A DNA stretch of 64,000 nt from Chryseobacterium sp. 52 (GCF_002754245.1 NZ_PEEX01000001.1:3328001-3392000); one strand, 5' to 3'; counted from the stretch's first letter, positions 8,383 to 16,835 are shown. The notes: generated by a model from the sequence alone, not told the origin. Made by a program: numbers and translations.

Positions 8383-8902
8383 TTTCCTTTGCTTTTAAAA
8401 ATTCTGTAAGCCATTTTTTTGCCTTGCTCAGCTGGCTTTTGCTTGTGCCTTCTGAAATATTCAGAATGTTTGCGATCTCCTGATGTTTCTTCTCTTCAAA
8501 GACATATAAATTGAAGATCAGTCTGTATCCTGCCGGCATCTGTGAAAATATTTCTTCAATATTGATTTCTTCCAGCCGTTCATCTATATCATCATCCGAA
8601 TAATCATCTGCAATTTCTATATCGGCATAAAGAATATTCCTGTTCTTTCTGACAAAGCTTATAGAATCGTTAACGACAATTTTCCTCAGCCAAAACGGAA
8701 AGCTTTTCCAGTCTCTGCATTCATCCAGCTTGGTAAAGCATTTCATAAATGCGCTGATCAGGATATCTTCCGCATCATGAAGGTTATTGACATAAGAATT
8801 TGATATGGCAAGCATTTTAGCAGAAAACATCTCATAAAGAGCTTTCTGGGCCTTCCGGTCCTGTTTTTTTGCCTGTAAAAAATTCTTTTCAAGATTCTCC
8901 AT
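8348..8902 (-). CDS. RNA polymerase sigma factor, ECF subfamily
   Basis: A 184-residue protein. Sigma region 2 spans about residues 22-90 (LYEMFSAKMLAISNSYV, DAEDILISAFMKCF, FPFWLRKIVVND). Region 4 spans about 125-175 (MPAGYRLIFNLYVFE, HQEIANILNISEGTSKSQLS), giving the two-domain ECF layout without regions 1 and 3. It directs RNA polymerase to a small regulon, probably envelope genes. The next gene overlaps it and is a likely anti-sigma partner; an outer-membrane protein follows. Confidence 0.92.
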   Translation of the reverse strand: MENLEKNFLQAKKQDRKAQKALYEMFSAKMLAISNSYVNNLHDAEDILISAFMKCFTKLDECRDWKSFPFWLRKIVVNDSISFVRKNRNILYADIEIADDYSDDDIDERLEEINIEEIFSQMPAGYRLIFNLYVFEEKKHQEIANILNISEGTSKSQLSKAKKWLTEFLKAKENEKRNTETIKI

Positions 8903-8961
8903 GTATCGGTTTCTATCTATAAGACGGAATTATTTGTAAAAGGTTGCCCGAAAATAAAAAA

Positions 8962-8991
8962 AAATTGCACCTTTTTTCAAAAGTGCAATTT
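8962..8991 (-). terminator. Rho-independent terminator
   Basis: AAATTGCAC pairs with GTGCAATTT, with TTTT/AAAA extending the stem past one bulged base. The minus strand continues into T-rich sequence. It lies between the end of the permease gene and the sigma factor gene and ends the permease transcript. Confidence 0.75.
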
Positions 8992-9018
8992 AATATTTTA
9001 AAAATCAGTTCAGTAGAA

Positions 9019-10401
9019 TTAATGTTTCACTGAGGAAACCTCTTCCGGAACATGCTTATGTCTGAATAAAACAGCAAAGAATATGGCAAGAATCAATGCA
9101 TAGATTGCAAAAGACAACCATATATTCTGCCAGTCTTTTACCATGACAACTGATGAAAGCGTTCCATCGGCATTTACTGCTGAGTTAAAACTGTTTTTTA
9201 GGATCTGCAGGAAAGTAGGATTGTCTGCCGTGGTGTCCAGATAAGTGGACAAATCTGCAACGTTCGTAAATCTGTGGGTGAAAAATTTATCGATAGCCCA
9301 GCCTGCGATATAGCTTCCGAAAAGTGCTCCAAAACCGTTGGTCATCATCATAAATAAACCCTGAGCGGATGAACGGATCTTTTTGTCGGTAGTGGTTTCT
9401 ACGAAAAGGGAACCTGAAATATTAAAGAAATCAAATGCCATTCCGTATACGATACAGGAAAAGATGATCAGAGAAAGTCCGAATCCGTCCGGAACCCCGT
9501 ACGCAAAGAACCCGAACCTGAGCACCCATGCCAGCATAGACATCAGCATCACTTTTTTAATTCCGAATTTCTTCAGGAAGAAAGGAATCGCCAGAATAAA
9601 TAATGTCTCGGAAACCTGTGAGATAGACATAATAATGGTAGATCTCTGTACTACAAATGAATCTGCATATTTTGGGAAATGAGAAAATTCACTTAAAAAT
9701 ACATCTCCATATGCATTGGTCAGCTGAAGAGCTGCTCCTAAAAGCATTGAAAACAAAAAGAAAAGGGCCATTTTATAATTTCCGAAAAGCTTAAATGCGT
9801 TCAGACCTAATTGCTCAGATAATGGTGAGCTTTTATCGATCAGTTTCTGTGGCGGACATTTTGGTAAGGTAAGTGCATATATTCCTAAAAATATAGCAAT
9901 GGCTCCACCGATATAGAACTGTCCTTCTGTCGCTTTATTTCCCGTAAGGTTGGTAATCCACATTGCTACAATAAATCCTATGGTTCCCCATACACGGATT
10001 GGCGGAAAATCTTTCACTACATCCAGATTGCTGTTTTTCAGAACCGTGTAGGAAATGGAATTTGCCAGAGCAATGGTAGGCATATAAAAACACATAGCCA
10101 GCAACATGAGCCAAAAGAAAGAGTTAGGATCAGCGGAATGAGGTAATACAAAAAGGATAACACCGTAAAGGATATGCAGTACGGAAAAGATACGTTCGGC
10201 ATTTATCCATCGGTCGGCAATAATTCCGGTAATGGTCGGCATAAAAATAGAAGCGATTCCCATTGTTCCGAAAACGGCTCCAAACTGGGTTCCGTCCCAG
10301 TGTTTTGTACCGAACCAAAAATTAGCCATCGTAATCAGCCATGCTCCCCAAACAAAAAACTGGAGAAAACTGAGGATGGTAAGTCGTAATTTTAAATTCA
10401 T
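9019..10401 (-). CDS. MFS transporter, nucleoside:H+ symporter-like (NupG/XapB family)
   Basis: A 460-residue protein with about twelve hydrophobic segments. The opening LRLTILSFLQFFVWGAWLIT, and the pattern FPPIRVWGTIGFI in the middle, match the nucleoside-proton symporter branch of the major facilitator family. It would import nucleosides across the inner membrane; substrate is inferred from family only. Its ATG lies 22 bases after the stop of the bifunctional-nuclease gene with no promoter or terminator between, so both are probably on one mRNA. Confidence 0.8.
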   Translation of the reverse strand: MNLKLRLTILSFLQFFVWGAWLITMANFWFGTKHWDGTQFGAVFGTMGIASIFMPTITGIIADRWINAERIFSVLHILYGVILFVLPHSADPNSFFWLMLLAMCFYMPTIALANSISYTVLKNSNLDVVKDFPPIRVWGTIGFIVAMWITNLTGNKATEGQFYIGGAIAIFLGIYALTLPKCPPQKLIDKSSPLSEQLGLNAFKLFGNYKMALFFLFSMLLGAALQLTNAYGDVFLSEFSHFPKYADSFVVQRSTIIMSISQVSETLFILAIPFFLKKFGIKKVMLMSMLAWVLRFGFFAYGVPDGFGLSLIIFSCIVYGMAFDFFNISGSLFVETTTDKKIRSSAQGLFMMMTNGFGALFGSYIAGWAIDKFFTHRFTNVADLSTYLDTTADNPTFLQILKNSFNSAVNADGTLSSVVMVKDWQNIWLSFAIYALILAIFFAVLFRHKHVPEEVSSVKH

Positions 10402-10423
10402 AGTTTAGTATAAAGTGTCTCTT

Positions 10424-11023
10424 TTAGTCAATTCTTTTTTTTCTTCTTTTAATTTCTTCCTGAATTTCCAAAGCGGTATCAAAGTCTTCTTCTTTTACGG
10501 CTTCTTCAAGGAGTTTTTGAAGTTCTTCCATAGACACGGCTTTCAGGTTATCTTCAGACTGTACGGTTTCAGAGAACGGCTGTTCTTCTTTGGAAACGTC
10601 TTCCAGTTCGAGAAGAATACCTGCTTCATTCAGAACCTGCTGCGTGGTAAAAATAGGCGCGTCAAATCTTACGGCCATTGCAACAGCATCAGAAGTTCTT
10701 GCATCCAGGATCAGCTCTTCATCGTTAGCTTTATTTTTGAAATTAATGTTAGAAAAAAATACGCCATCTACGATCTGATAGATAATCACAGAAACCAATT
10801 CATAATTCGCAGAAACGATAAATTTTGTGAATAAATCATGGGTAAGTGGGCGGGGCGGATGGATATCTTTCTCAAGTCCCAATGAAATGGACTGGGCCTC
10901 GAAATTTCCTATGACAACAGGTAATTTTATATGTGTCTCTTCATGTTCCAATAACAAGGCGTACGCCCCGGATTGGGTCTGGCTGTACGATATTCCGCGA
11001 ATAATTAGCTGCTTATAATCCAT
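10424..11023 (-). CDS. bifunctional nuclease family protein with UVR motif
   Basis: A 199-residue protein. Residues about 1-130 are a BFN/DUF151 domain (LPVVIGNFEAQSISLGLE, PRPLTHDLF, ILDARTSDAVAMAVRF), a fold reported to have nuclease activity on DNA and RNA in plants and thermophiles. Residues about 162-197 form a UVR-like helical hairpin (MEELQKLLEEAVKEEDFDTA), as in UvrB and ClpC, likely for protein contact. This two-part form is standard in Bacteroidota. A -7 box ends only about six bases before the ATG, so the mRNA may be leaderless. Confidence 0.9.
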   Translation of the reverse strand: MDYKQLIIRGISYSQTQSGAYALLLEHEETHIKLPVVIGNFEAQSISLGLEKDIHPPRPLTHDLFTKFIVSANYELVSVIIYQIVDGVFFSNINFKNKANDEELILDARTSDAVAMAVRFDAPIFTTQQVLNEAGILLELEDVSKEEQPFSETVQSEDNLKAVSMEELQKLLEEAVKEEDFDTALEIQEEIKRRKKRID

Positions 11024-11028
11024 AGCTA

Positions 11029-11036
11029 CAAATATA
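11029..11036 (-). promoter_or_regulatory. -7 box, very close to the start codon
   Basis: Minus-strand TATATTTG, a perfect TAnnTTTG box, ends six bases before the ATG at 11023. No convincing -33 TTTG is seen at normal spacing. Confidence 0.45.
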
Positions 11037-11071
11037 GATTAATTTTTTATTGTGATTTTAGTTTTACGCAA

Positions 11072-11105
11072 AAATAAAAGCCCGGAAAAGCCCGAGCTTT
11101 TATTT
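11072..11105 (-). terminator. Rho-independent terminator behind etfA
   Basis: AAATAAAAGC pairs with GCTTTTATTT, with a G/C-rich loop (CCCGG...CCCGA). It lies about 120 bases past the etfA stop; a dispersed repeat fills the space between. Confidence 0.6.
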
Positions 11106-11110
11106 CTATA

Positions 11111-11165
11111 AGTGAAAAATTGTGAATGGTGAATCGTCAATTTTACTTCGTAAGTAAATGTATGC
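11111..11165. repeat. Copy of a dispersed intergenic repeat
   Basis: The stretch GTGAATGGTGAATCGTCAAT followed by TTTACTTCGTAAGTAAAT resembles two stretches at 19740-19850. All are intergenic. It looks like a small dispersed, partly palindromic element. Confidence 0.45.
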
Positions 11166-11228
11166 TGCTGTTAATTAATCAAATCGAAATAAACAGTGGA
11201 GCAGATTGACAATTCCCTATTGACTTTT

Positions 11229-12176
11229 TTATCCTTTAATTGCTTTAATTTTCTCTGTTAATGCAGGAATGATCTGGAATGCATCTCCTACTACTCCATA
11301 ATCTGCAGACTTGAAGAATGGTGCTTCAGCGTCATTATTGATTACAACGATAGTTTTAGAAGAGTTTACACCAGCTAAGTGCTGAATCGCTCCGGAAATA
11401 CCTACTGCGATATATAGGTTAGGCGAAATCGCTTTACCTGTTTGTCCTACGTGCTCTGTGTGAGGTCTCCATCCGATATCAGAAACCGGCTTAGAACATG
11501 CTGTAGCCGCTCCAAGAACGTTAGCAAGTTCTTCAATCATTCCCCAGTTTTCAGGACCTTTCATCCCTCTTCCTGCAGAAACAACTACTTCTGCTTCTTT
11601 AAGGTCTAATTTACCTGAGCTCTGCTCGTGAGAGATCACTTTAGTATCTTCGTTCGCTACAGATAAGTTTTTGACTTCTTCTGAACCCGATACTGTATTT
11701 TCTTTCACACCGAAAGCATTTTGAGAAACAGTGATAATCACACCGTTTCCTTCAGCTTTTGCATGCATAAATCCTTTTCCTGAAAATGCTCTTCTTTTCA
11801 CCTGGAATGGAGAAAGGCTTTCCGGAGCTTCCAAAACATTGGTAATTAAAGAATAGTTCTTCATTACCGCAAGCATTGGAGCGATAGAGGAAGCGTCTGT
11901 AGTGTGAGGGAAAACGATAGTGTTTCCTTCTGCTACTTCACTTACAGCCTGAGCAAATGCTTTTGCCGAGAAGTTCTTAAGACCTTCGTCTTTGATATTG
12001 ATAACGTTTGATGCTCCATATTTATACAATACATCTGAAGAATCTGTTGGGTTTACAGAGATCGCTGTAACGGTATCTCCCGCCTGATCTGCCACTGCTT
12101 TAGCATAAGAAACTGCTTCAAAAGCTGCTTTTTTGTAAACTCCATTTATATTTTCTGCGTATACGAATACTGCCAT
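11229..12176 (-). CDS. etfA: electron transfer flavoprotein subunit alpha
   Basis: A 315-residue protein that binds FAD and passes electrons from acyl-CoA dehydrogenases to the ETF:quinone oxidoreductase. The FAD domain is clear: AGRGMKGPENW (201-211), SKPVSDIGWRP...GQTGK (228-248) and GISGAIQHLAG (259-269). The N-terminal domain (1-185) pairs with EtfB. It lies 51 bases downstream of etfB in the same direction, the usual operon order. Confidence 0.97.
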   Translation of the reverse strand: MAVFVYAENINGVYKKAAFEAVSYAKAVADQAGDTVTAISVNPTDSSDVLYKYGASNVINIKDEGLKNFSAKAFAQAVSEVAEGNTIVFPHTTDASSIAPMLAVMKNYSLITNVLEAPESLSPFQVKRRAFSGKGFMHAKAEGNGVIITVSQNAFGVKENTVSGSEEVKNLSVANEDTKVISHEQSSGKLDLKEAEVVVSAGRGMKGPENWGMIEELANVLGAATACSKPVSDIGWRPHTEHVGQTGKAISPNLYIAVGISGAIQHLAGVNSSKTIVVINNDAEAPFFKSADYGVVGDAFQIIPALTEKIKAIKG

Positions 12177-12227
12177 TTTAAAAATAATTTAAAGATTAGA
12201 ATTAAAGATTTAGATTGAGCTTTAATA

Positions 12228-12974
12228 TTAGATTACTTTAGCTTCTTCGTGAAGTAATCTTACCAACTCATCCAGGTTGTCAGGAGAAACCATTTTCACA
12301 GCAGCTCTTGCTGGAACGCTGTCATAAGATACTCCCTGAACTTTCACTTCAGAAGAGGTAGGCTCTACCACTTGCAAAGGCTTCGTTCTTGCAGACATAA
12401 TCCCTCTCATATTCGGGATGATAAGATCTTTCTCATCTACCAATCCTTTTTGTCCCGCAATTACAGCAGGTAATTTTACTGATATAGTTTCTTTTCCGCC
12501 TTCAATTTCTCTTACCGCAGTAGCTTCGCTTCCGTTTACGTCTAATCCTACAGATGCGTTTACGAAAGGCTGGTTCAGTAACTGAGCGACCATTCCAGGA
12601 ACAGAACCTCCATTATAATCAATAGATTCTTTTCCACAAAGGATAAGATCATATCCTCCGCTTTGAGCTACAGCAGCAATTTCTTTTGCTGTAGAATAGC
12701 TGTCTTTAGGATCCAGGTTTACTCTTACAGCGTCATTGGCACCAATAGCTAATGCTTTTCTGATTACTGGTTCTGTAGCAGTATCTCCTACGTTGATCAC
12801 TGTTACAGTTGCACCCTGAGATTCCTGAAGTTTAACCGCTTTTGTTAATGCAAATTCATCTAAAGGGTTGATTACCCACTGAATTCCATTTTTGTCGAAA
12901 GCAGATTTATCTGCCGTAAAGTTAATCTTGGAAGTAGTATCCGGAACACTACTGATACAAACTAATATTTTCAT
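12228..12974 (-). CDS. etfB: electron transfer flavoprotein subunit beta
   Basis: A 248-residue protein with the EtfB opening MKILVCISSVPDTTSKI, the segment INPLDEFALTKAVKLQE, and the AMP-site region GKESIDYNGGSVPGMVAQLL. It forms the heterodimer with EtfA and holds AMP. The frame is open for 11 more codons to 13007, but MKILV at 12974 matches the family start. etfA follows. Together with the thiolase at 4295 and an SDR just upstream, it fits fatty-acid oxidation. Confidence 0.96.
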   Translation of the reverse strand: MKILVCISSVPDTTSKINFTADKSAFDKNGIQWVINPLDEFALTKAVKLQESQGATVTVINVGDTATEPVIRKALAIGANDAVRVNLDPKDSYSTAKEIAAVAQSGGYDLILCGKESIDYNGGSVPGMVAQLLNQPFVNASVGLDVNGSEATAVREIEGGKETISVKLPAVIAGQKGLVDEKDLIIPNMRGIMSARTKPLQVVEPTSSEVKVQGVSYDSVPARAAVKMVSPDNLDELVRLLHEEAKVI

Positions 12975-13074
12975 GTGTACTATTTTATTTTTTCCCTTTG
13001 TGCACAAAAAACCTTACTGTTTTATGCCGGGATTTTGTTATATTTTTACTGTTGCTAATATAATTAAAAAATAT

Positions 13075-13090
13075 ATTATGCATGCATAAT
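13075..13090. repeat. 16-bp perfect palindrome upstream of etfB
   Basis: ATTATGCATGCATAAT is its own reverse complement. It lies about 100 bases upstream of etfB and could be a dimer-binding operator, or chance in AT-rich DNA. Confidence 0.35.
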
Positions 13091-13128
13091 ACTTATTTTT
13101 TTACTATTCAATACATTAAATGCATTTA

Positions 13129-13833
13129 CTAGGCTGGCTTTGTTGCCCTAAACTCTATCTTGCTGGGCAATACGCGCGGATTCATTTTTAAAATATCCAG
13201 TACCAGATTTCCCATATCTTCAGGCTGAATCTTCCAGTTATCTTTTTCTGAAGGAACATTTCCGTTAAAATTAGTGGCTACCGATCCCGGCATAATCACG
13301 GTAGATTTGATATTGTATTTTCTCAGGTCAATCATTGCTGCCTGGGTAAATCCTACGACTCCGAATTTTGACGCATTATAACCTGTTCCATTCTCAAAGA
13401 AATTGGCACCCGCGAGACTTGAAACGGTGATATAATAGCCTTCTGTTTTTTTCAAGGCTTCTACAGAGGCTTTCAGGGTATAAAAAGCTCCGGTAAGATT
13501 GGTTTCTATCATGTCATTCCATTCTTCAGCTGAGAGTTCATCTACCGGTTTAAAAATTCCAAGGCCTGCATTGGCGATAACAAAATCCAGTCTCCCGAAT
13601 TTCGCAACGGTATGTTTTACAGCTTCTTCTTCACTTTCAAGGTTTCTAACGTCAGAAACAATCCCCAAAACATTCTCAGAATATTGTTTAAGTTCCTCTT
13701 CTGCTTTCTCTACATCATCTCTTTTACGTCCTGAAAACGCGACTGAAATACCATTTTCAAGGAGTATTTTAGCTATTCCGAAACCGATCCCTTTAGTTCC
13801 TCCGGTTATATAAGCTACTTTATCATCTGGCAT
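13129..13833 (-). CDS. short-chain dehydrogenase/reductase (classical SDR)
   Basis: A 234-residue Rossmann enzyme using NAD(P)H. The cofactor motif is TGGTKGIG (10-17), with IANAG at 86-90. The catalytic set is Ser 138/139 (VSSLAG), Tyr 152 and Lys 156 (YNASK). The Arg-Lys after the second strand (SGRKRDD) hints at NADPH preference. The substrate is unknown; 3-oxoacyl reductase-like activity is one possibility. The start at 13833 (MPDDKVAYITGG) is chosen over an open extension to 13875, which runs into the terminator hairpin at 13864-13887. Confidence 0.85.
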   Translation of the reverse strand: MPDDKVAYITGGTKGIGFGIAKILLENGISVAFSGRKRDDVEKAEEELKQYSENVLGIVSDVRNLESEEEAVKHTVAKFGRLDFVIANAGLGIFKPVDELSAEEWNDMIETNLTGAFYTLKASVEALKKTEGYYITVSSLAGANFFENGTGYNASKFGVVGFTQAAMIDLRKYNIKSTVIMPGSVATNFNGNVPSEKDNWKIQPEDMGNLVLDILKMNPRVLPSKIEFRATKPA

Positions 13834-13863
13834 ATTATTAAATTTTAATGCTCTAAAATAACA

Positions 13864-13887
13864 AAAACGCTCCAATTGGAACGTTTT
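13864..13887 (-). terminator. Rho-independent terminator
   Basis: AAAACG and CGTTTT flank TCCAATTGGA to form a near-perfect palindrome with a T-rich minus-strand tail, between the T9SS gene and the SDR gene. Confidence 0.65.
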
Positions 13888-13910
13888 ACTGATATAAGAT
13901 TTATCAGGTA

Positions 13911-14828
13911 TTATTTTTTGATGAATTTCTCAGAAAAATTACCATTCTCTGTTTTTATATTAATCAGATATAGACCTGCAGAAAGACCTCCCACATCTAC
14001 TCTATTATTTTCTAACTGAGCCTGAACCTTCTTTCCGGAAGGATCATAGATTTCGATACTTTTTATTCTACCTGGAGAATTGATTTTAATAAAATCTACG
14101 GCAGGACTAGGATATACGGCTACGGTATTTTTGTTTTTAGCACTATTTATGGTCGATAATAATGCTTCGCTGTACACCTTCACATTATCAATATAAGCTG
14201 AGCCATCTGCATTATCATGGACAAAACGTAGCTGATTCATGCTTATGAGCTCTGCTGCTGTACCTGAATAGATCAGAATTCCATCCAAATAATATTTTAC
14301 CTCTGTTGGAGTCCCCATAACGGTGAGTCTGTACCAAAGATTTGGTGACCAGGTGGCAGCAGTAGGTTCCATTACCGGAATTCCGGCAAGCATTTTTAAT
14401 ACTTTAACCATTCCTGTTTTATCAAAATCCAGTCTGAACACAAATTTCTCTTCTGCACTGCTCAGTCCCTGAAAGCTAAAAATAGAGCCGTTAAGCTGAG
14501 ACATATTGATATCAAAGGAAACCGTAAAACTGTTGTAAGAAAGCATCATGGGAAGGTTATCAAATGCCCCTATAATAGGAATAGACTGGGTTCCGTATGT
14601 ATTTTCTTTTACAATTTTAAGAGAATTCATTCCATCCGATGCATTATCTGTACAAATGATCTGATTGAGTATATTGGGAGGCATGTCTCCGGTGGGAGTA
14701 CTGATCCATGTTCCCTGGCCGTGGATATCTCCGGTATAAAACCCGTCTAAACTTTCAAAGGAAATCATCTGCTGTGCAAAGGAAGCTGCTGAGAACAAGC
14801 ACAATGCTATTAAGTAAATTTTTTTCAT
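13911..14828 (-). CDS. secreted protein with concanavalin/LamG-like domain and T9SS sorting tail
   Basis: A 305-residue protein. Signal peptide 1-18 (ends SFAQ). Residues about 20-215 are beta-rich with FTVSFDINMSQLNGSIFSF, WYRLTVMGTPTEVKYYLDG and AYIDNVKVYSE, as in LamG/concanavalin-like jelly rolls. Residues about 233-305 are a type A T9SS C-terminal domain (VAVYPSPAVDFIKI, IEIYDPSGKKV, LSAGLYLINIKTENG, EKFIKK). It is therefore exported by Sec, then moved across the outer membrane by T9SS. Ligand unknown; carbohydrate or surface binding is plausible. Confidence 0.82.
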   Translation of the reverse strand: MKKIYLIALCLFSAASFAQQMISFESLDGFYTGDIHGQGTWISTPTGDMPPNILNQIICTDNASDGMNSLKIVKENTYGTQSIPIIGAFDNLPMMLSYNSFTVSFDINMSQLNGSIFSFQGLSSAEEKFVFRLDFDKTGMVKVLKMLAGIPVMEPTAATWSPNLWYRLTVMGTPTEVKYYLDGILIYSGTAAELISMNQLRFVHDNADGSAYIDNVKVYSEALLSTINSAKNKNTVAVYPSPAVDFIKINSPGRIKSIEIYDPSGKKVQAQLENNRVDVGGLSAGLYLINIKTENGNFSEKFIKK

Positions 14829-14914
14829 GTATTATTTTTAGGTTGAACTAAAAATAAATACATATATCCATTAAAAAAATATCATTTGATAGGTGTCGTA
14901 TCATAAAAAAGCAT

Positions 14915-14941
14915 AAAGCGTTTCGAATATCGAAACGCTTT
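14915..14941 (-). terminator. Rho-independent terminator of the M20 dipeptidase gene
   Basis: AAAGCGTTTCG pairs with CGAAACGCTTT around a five-base loop, 25 bases past the stop, with a TTTTTT tail slightly further on the minus strand. Confidence 0.8.
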
Positions 14942-14965
14942 ATCAGGTATATTGGAAAATATTAA

Positions 14966-16345
14966 TTATTTTGAATAGTTCTCGAAGAACAATGGAATAC
15001 TTTCAATTCCTTTATAGAAATTAAACAATCCGTAATGCTCATTTGGGGAGTGAATGGCATCAGAATCCAGTCCGAAGCCCATTAATACAGATTTAGCCCC
15101 TAATACTTTTTCAAACATTGCTGTAATCGGAATACTACCTCCGCTTCTGTATGGAAGAACTTCTTTCCCAAATGCTGTTTCCATAGCCTGTTTAGCGGCT
15201 AAGAATTCTTTAGTATCACTTGGTAAAACGTAAGGCATACCACCATGGTGAGGGGTCACTTTTACTTTTACGTTATCAGGAGCAATCTTTTCAAAATATT
15301 TTGTGAATTTTTCTGTGATCTCTTCGGGAGTCTGATAAGGAACCAGACGCATTGAGATTTTAGCAGAAGCTTTAGAAGGGATTACTGTTTTTGCTCCTTC
15401 TCCTGTATATCCTCCCCAGATCCCATTACAGTCTAAAGTAGGACGGATAGATGTTCTTTCAAGCGTTGTATAGCTTTTTTCACCTTCTACTCCGCTCAGT
15501 CCGATTGATTTTTTGAATTCCTCAGGGTTATCCTTCAGTTTGTTCATATCTGCTCTCTCGGCATCAGAAACAGTCTCTACATTATCGTAGAATCCGTCAA
15601 TGGTAATATGTCCGTCTTCATCGATCAGTTTAGCGATCATTCTGGAAAGTATGTGGATAGGATTGGGAACCGCTCCTCCGTAAAGTCCTGAATGCAGGTC
15701 TCTGTTTGGTCCTTCTATTTCAACTTCTACGTAGCTTAAGCCTCTTAAACCTGTAGTTACAGTAGGCTGTTCATTGCTGTAGATATGGGTATCAGAAATC
15801 AGGATACAGTCGCAAGCCAGTTTTTCTTTATTTTCATTAACAAAGTCTCCTAAGCTCACAGATCCTACTTCTTCTTCTCCTTCTAAGATAAATTTCACAT
15901 TACATGGAAGAGTATTGGTCTTCATCATTGCTTCAAAAGCCTTCAGGTGCATGAAAAACTGTCCTTTATCATCCGCTGAACCTCTTGCAAAGATTGCTCC
16001 TTCGGGATGAAGCTCAGTTTTTTCAATATACGGTTCGAAAGGTGGCTTTTTCCATAATTCCAGCGGGTCTGCAGGCTGTACGTCATAATGTCCGTACACA
16101 AGGACCGTAGGAAGGTTTTTATCTAAAATTTTCTCTCCAAAAACAATCGGATACCCTTTTGTTTCACATACTTCAACATGATCAGCTCCGGCATTTTTAA
16201 GGTATCCTGCACAAACATCTGCACATTTCAATACATCATTTTTATAAGCGGGATCTGCAGAAATAGAAGGAATTCTCAATAACTCAAATAATTCATCCAC
16301 GAAACGCTGTTTGTTTTCGTTAATGTAATTTAATGTCTCTTGCAT
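14966..16345 (-). CDS. M20 family dipeptidase (zinc metallopeptidase)
   Basis: A 459-residue cytoplasmic dinuclear zinc enzyme that cleaves dipeptides. Zinc ligands and catalytic residues are visible: His 86 and Asp 88 (VYGHYDVQPAD), bridging Asp 125/126 (RGSADDKGQ), catalytic Glu 158 and ligand Glu 159 (EGEEEVGS), and a late His in IHSPNE. The dimerisation domain begins near GPNRDLHSGLYGG. Length and motifs match the beta-Ala-His / cytosolic non-specific dipeptidase branch. It is a single gene with its own terminator. Confidence 0.93.
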   Translation of the reverse strand: MQETLNYINENKQRFVDELFELLRIPSISADPAYKNDVLKCADVCAGYLKNAGADHVEVCETKGYPIVFGEKILDKNLPTVLVYGHYDVQPADPLELWKKPPFEPYIEKTELHPEGAIFARGSADDKGQFFMHLKAFEAMMKTNTLPCNVKFILEGEEEVGSVSLGDFVNENKEKLACDCILISDTHIYSNEQPTVTTGLRGLSYVEVEIEGPNRDLHSGLYGGAVPNPIHILSRMIAKLIDEDGHITIDGFYDNVETVSDAERADMNKLKDNPEEFKKSIGLSGVEGEKSYTTLERTSIRPTLDCNGIWGGYTGEGAKTVIPSKASAKISMRLVPYQTPEEITEKFTKYFEKIAPDNVKVKVTPHHGGMPYVLPSDTKEFLAAKQAMETAFGKEVLPYRSGGSIPITAMFEKVLGAKSVLMGFGLDSDAIHSPNEHYGLFNFYKGIESIPLFFENYSK

Positions 16346-16458
16346 TTTAAAAATTTGTTTTGTTAAAAATAAAAAAATTGGTCTGCAGCCGCAAACAAAA
16401 ACATATAATTTTCCTAAGAACTGTTATTATTCAGCAGCCTACACAGACTTCCCTACAA

Positions 16459-16488
16459 AAAATGTCCTGCATCTCGGCAGGACATTTT
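16459..16488 (-). terminator. Rho-independent terminator
   Basis: AAAATGTCCTGC pairs with GCAGGACATTTT (12 bp, six-base loop). It follows the small lipoprotein gene 16507-16785. Confidence 0.85.
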
Positions 16489-16506
16489 TATATCGTGTAC
16501 TTATAA

Positions 16507-16785
16507 TTAGTGTTCAGCTTTTGGAGCTTTTTCAGCTTCAGCATGCTTCACAGCAGCAGTACTATCTGTTTTAGGAGCTGCAGCTTCATGCTTTTCAGCA
16601 GGAGCCGCTTCTTTGTGTCCTGCAGCAGCTTCATGACCATGTGCTTCACCTCCGCCCTGTGCATCGTCAGAATATCTTTCTACTCCTTCTTCCAGTTTCA
16701 GAGTGTTTTTGTTTCCTCCTGCCTGGATCTTTTTACAGCTTACAGCTACACTTGCAATGGCTAAACATATAATTAATTTTCTCAT
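16507..16785 (-). CDS. small Ala/His/Glu-rich lipoprotein
   Basis: A 92-residue protein. The signal ends in VAVSCKK (lipobox Cys 17). After a short VERYSDDA segment the rest is low-complexity Ala, His, Glu and Lys (for example GHEAAAGHKEAAPAEKHEAA), likely disordered. The histidines (about eight) could bind metal, but this is speculation. It has its own promoter (16805-16835) and terminator, so it is expressed as a single gene. Function unknown. Confidence 0.65.
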   Translation of the reverse strand: MRKLIICLAIASVAVSCKKIQAGGNKNTLKLEEGVERYSDDAQGGGEAHGHEAAAGHKEAAPAEKHEAAAPKTDSTAAVKHAEAEKAPKAEH

Positions 16786-16804
16786 GCTTAAATTTTTGAT
16801 TGCC

Positions 16805-16835
16805 CAAAATTAAGAAATCCTGCTTTTTGGGGCAA
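16805..16835 (-). promoter_or_regulatory. Bacteroidota-type promoter
   Basis: Minus strand shows TTG (16833-16835), 20 bases, then TAATTTTG (16805-16812), a good -33/-7 pair, about 20 bases before the ATG of the small lipoprotein. Confidence 0.6.

Noticed and set aside
10415-10834. Forward-strand open frame opposite the bifunctional nuclease gene
   Set aside because: Lies antisense to a clear BFN/UVR gene, Phe-rich translation without domain features; a shadow frame.
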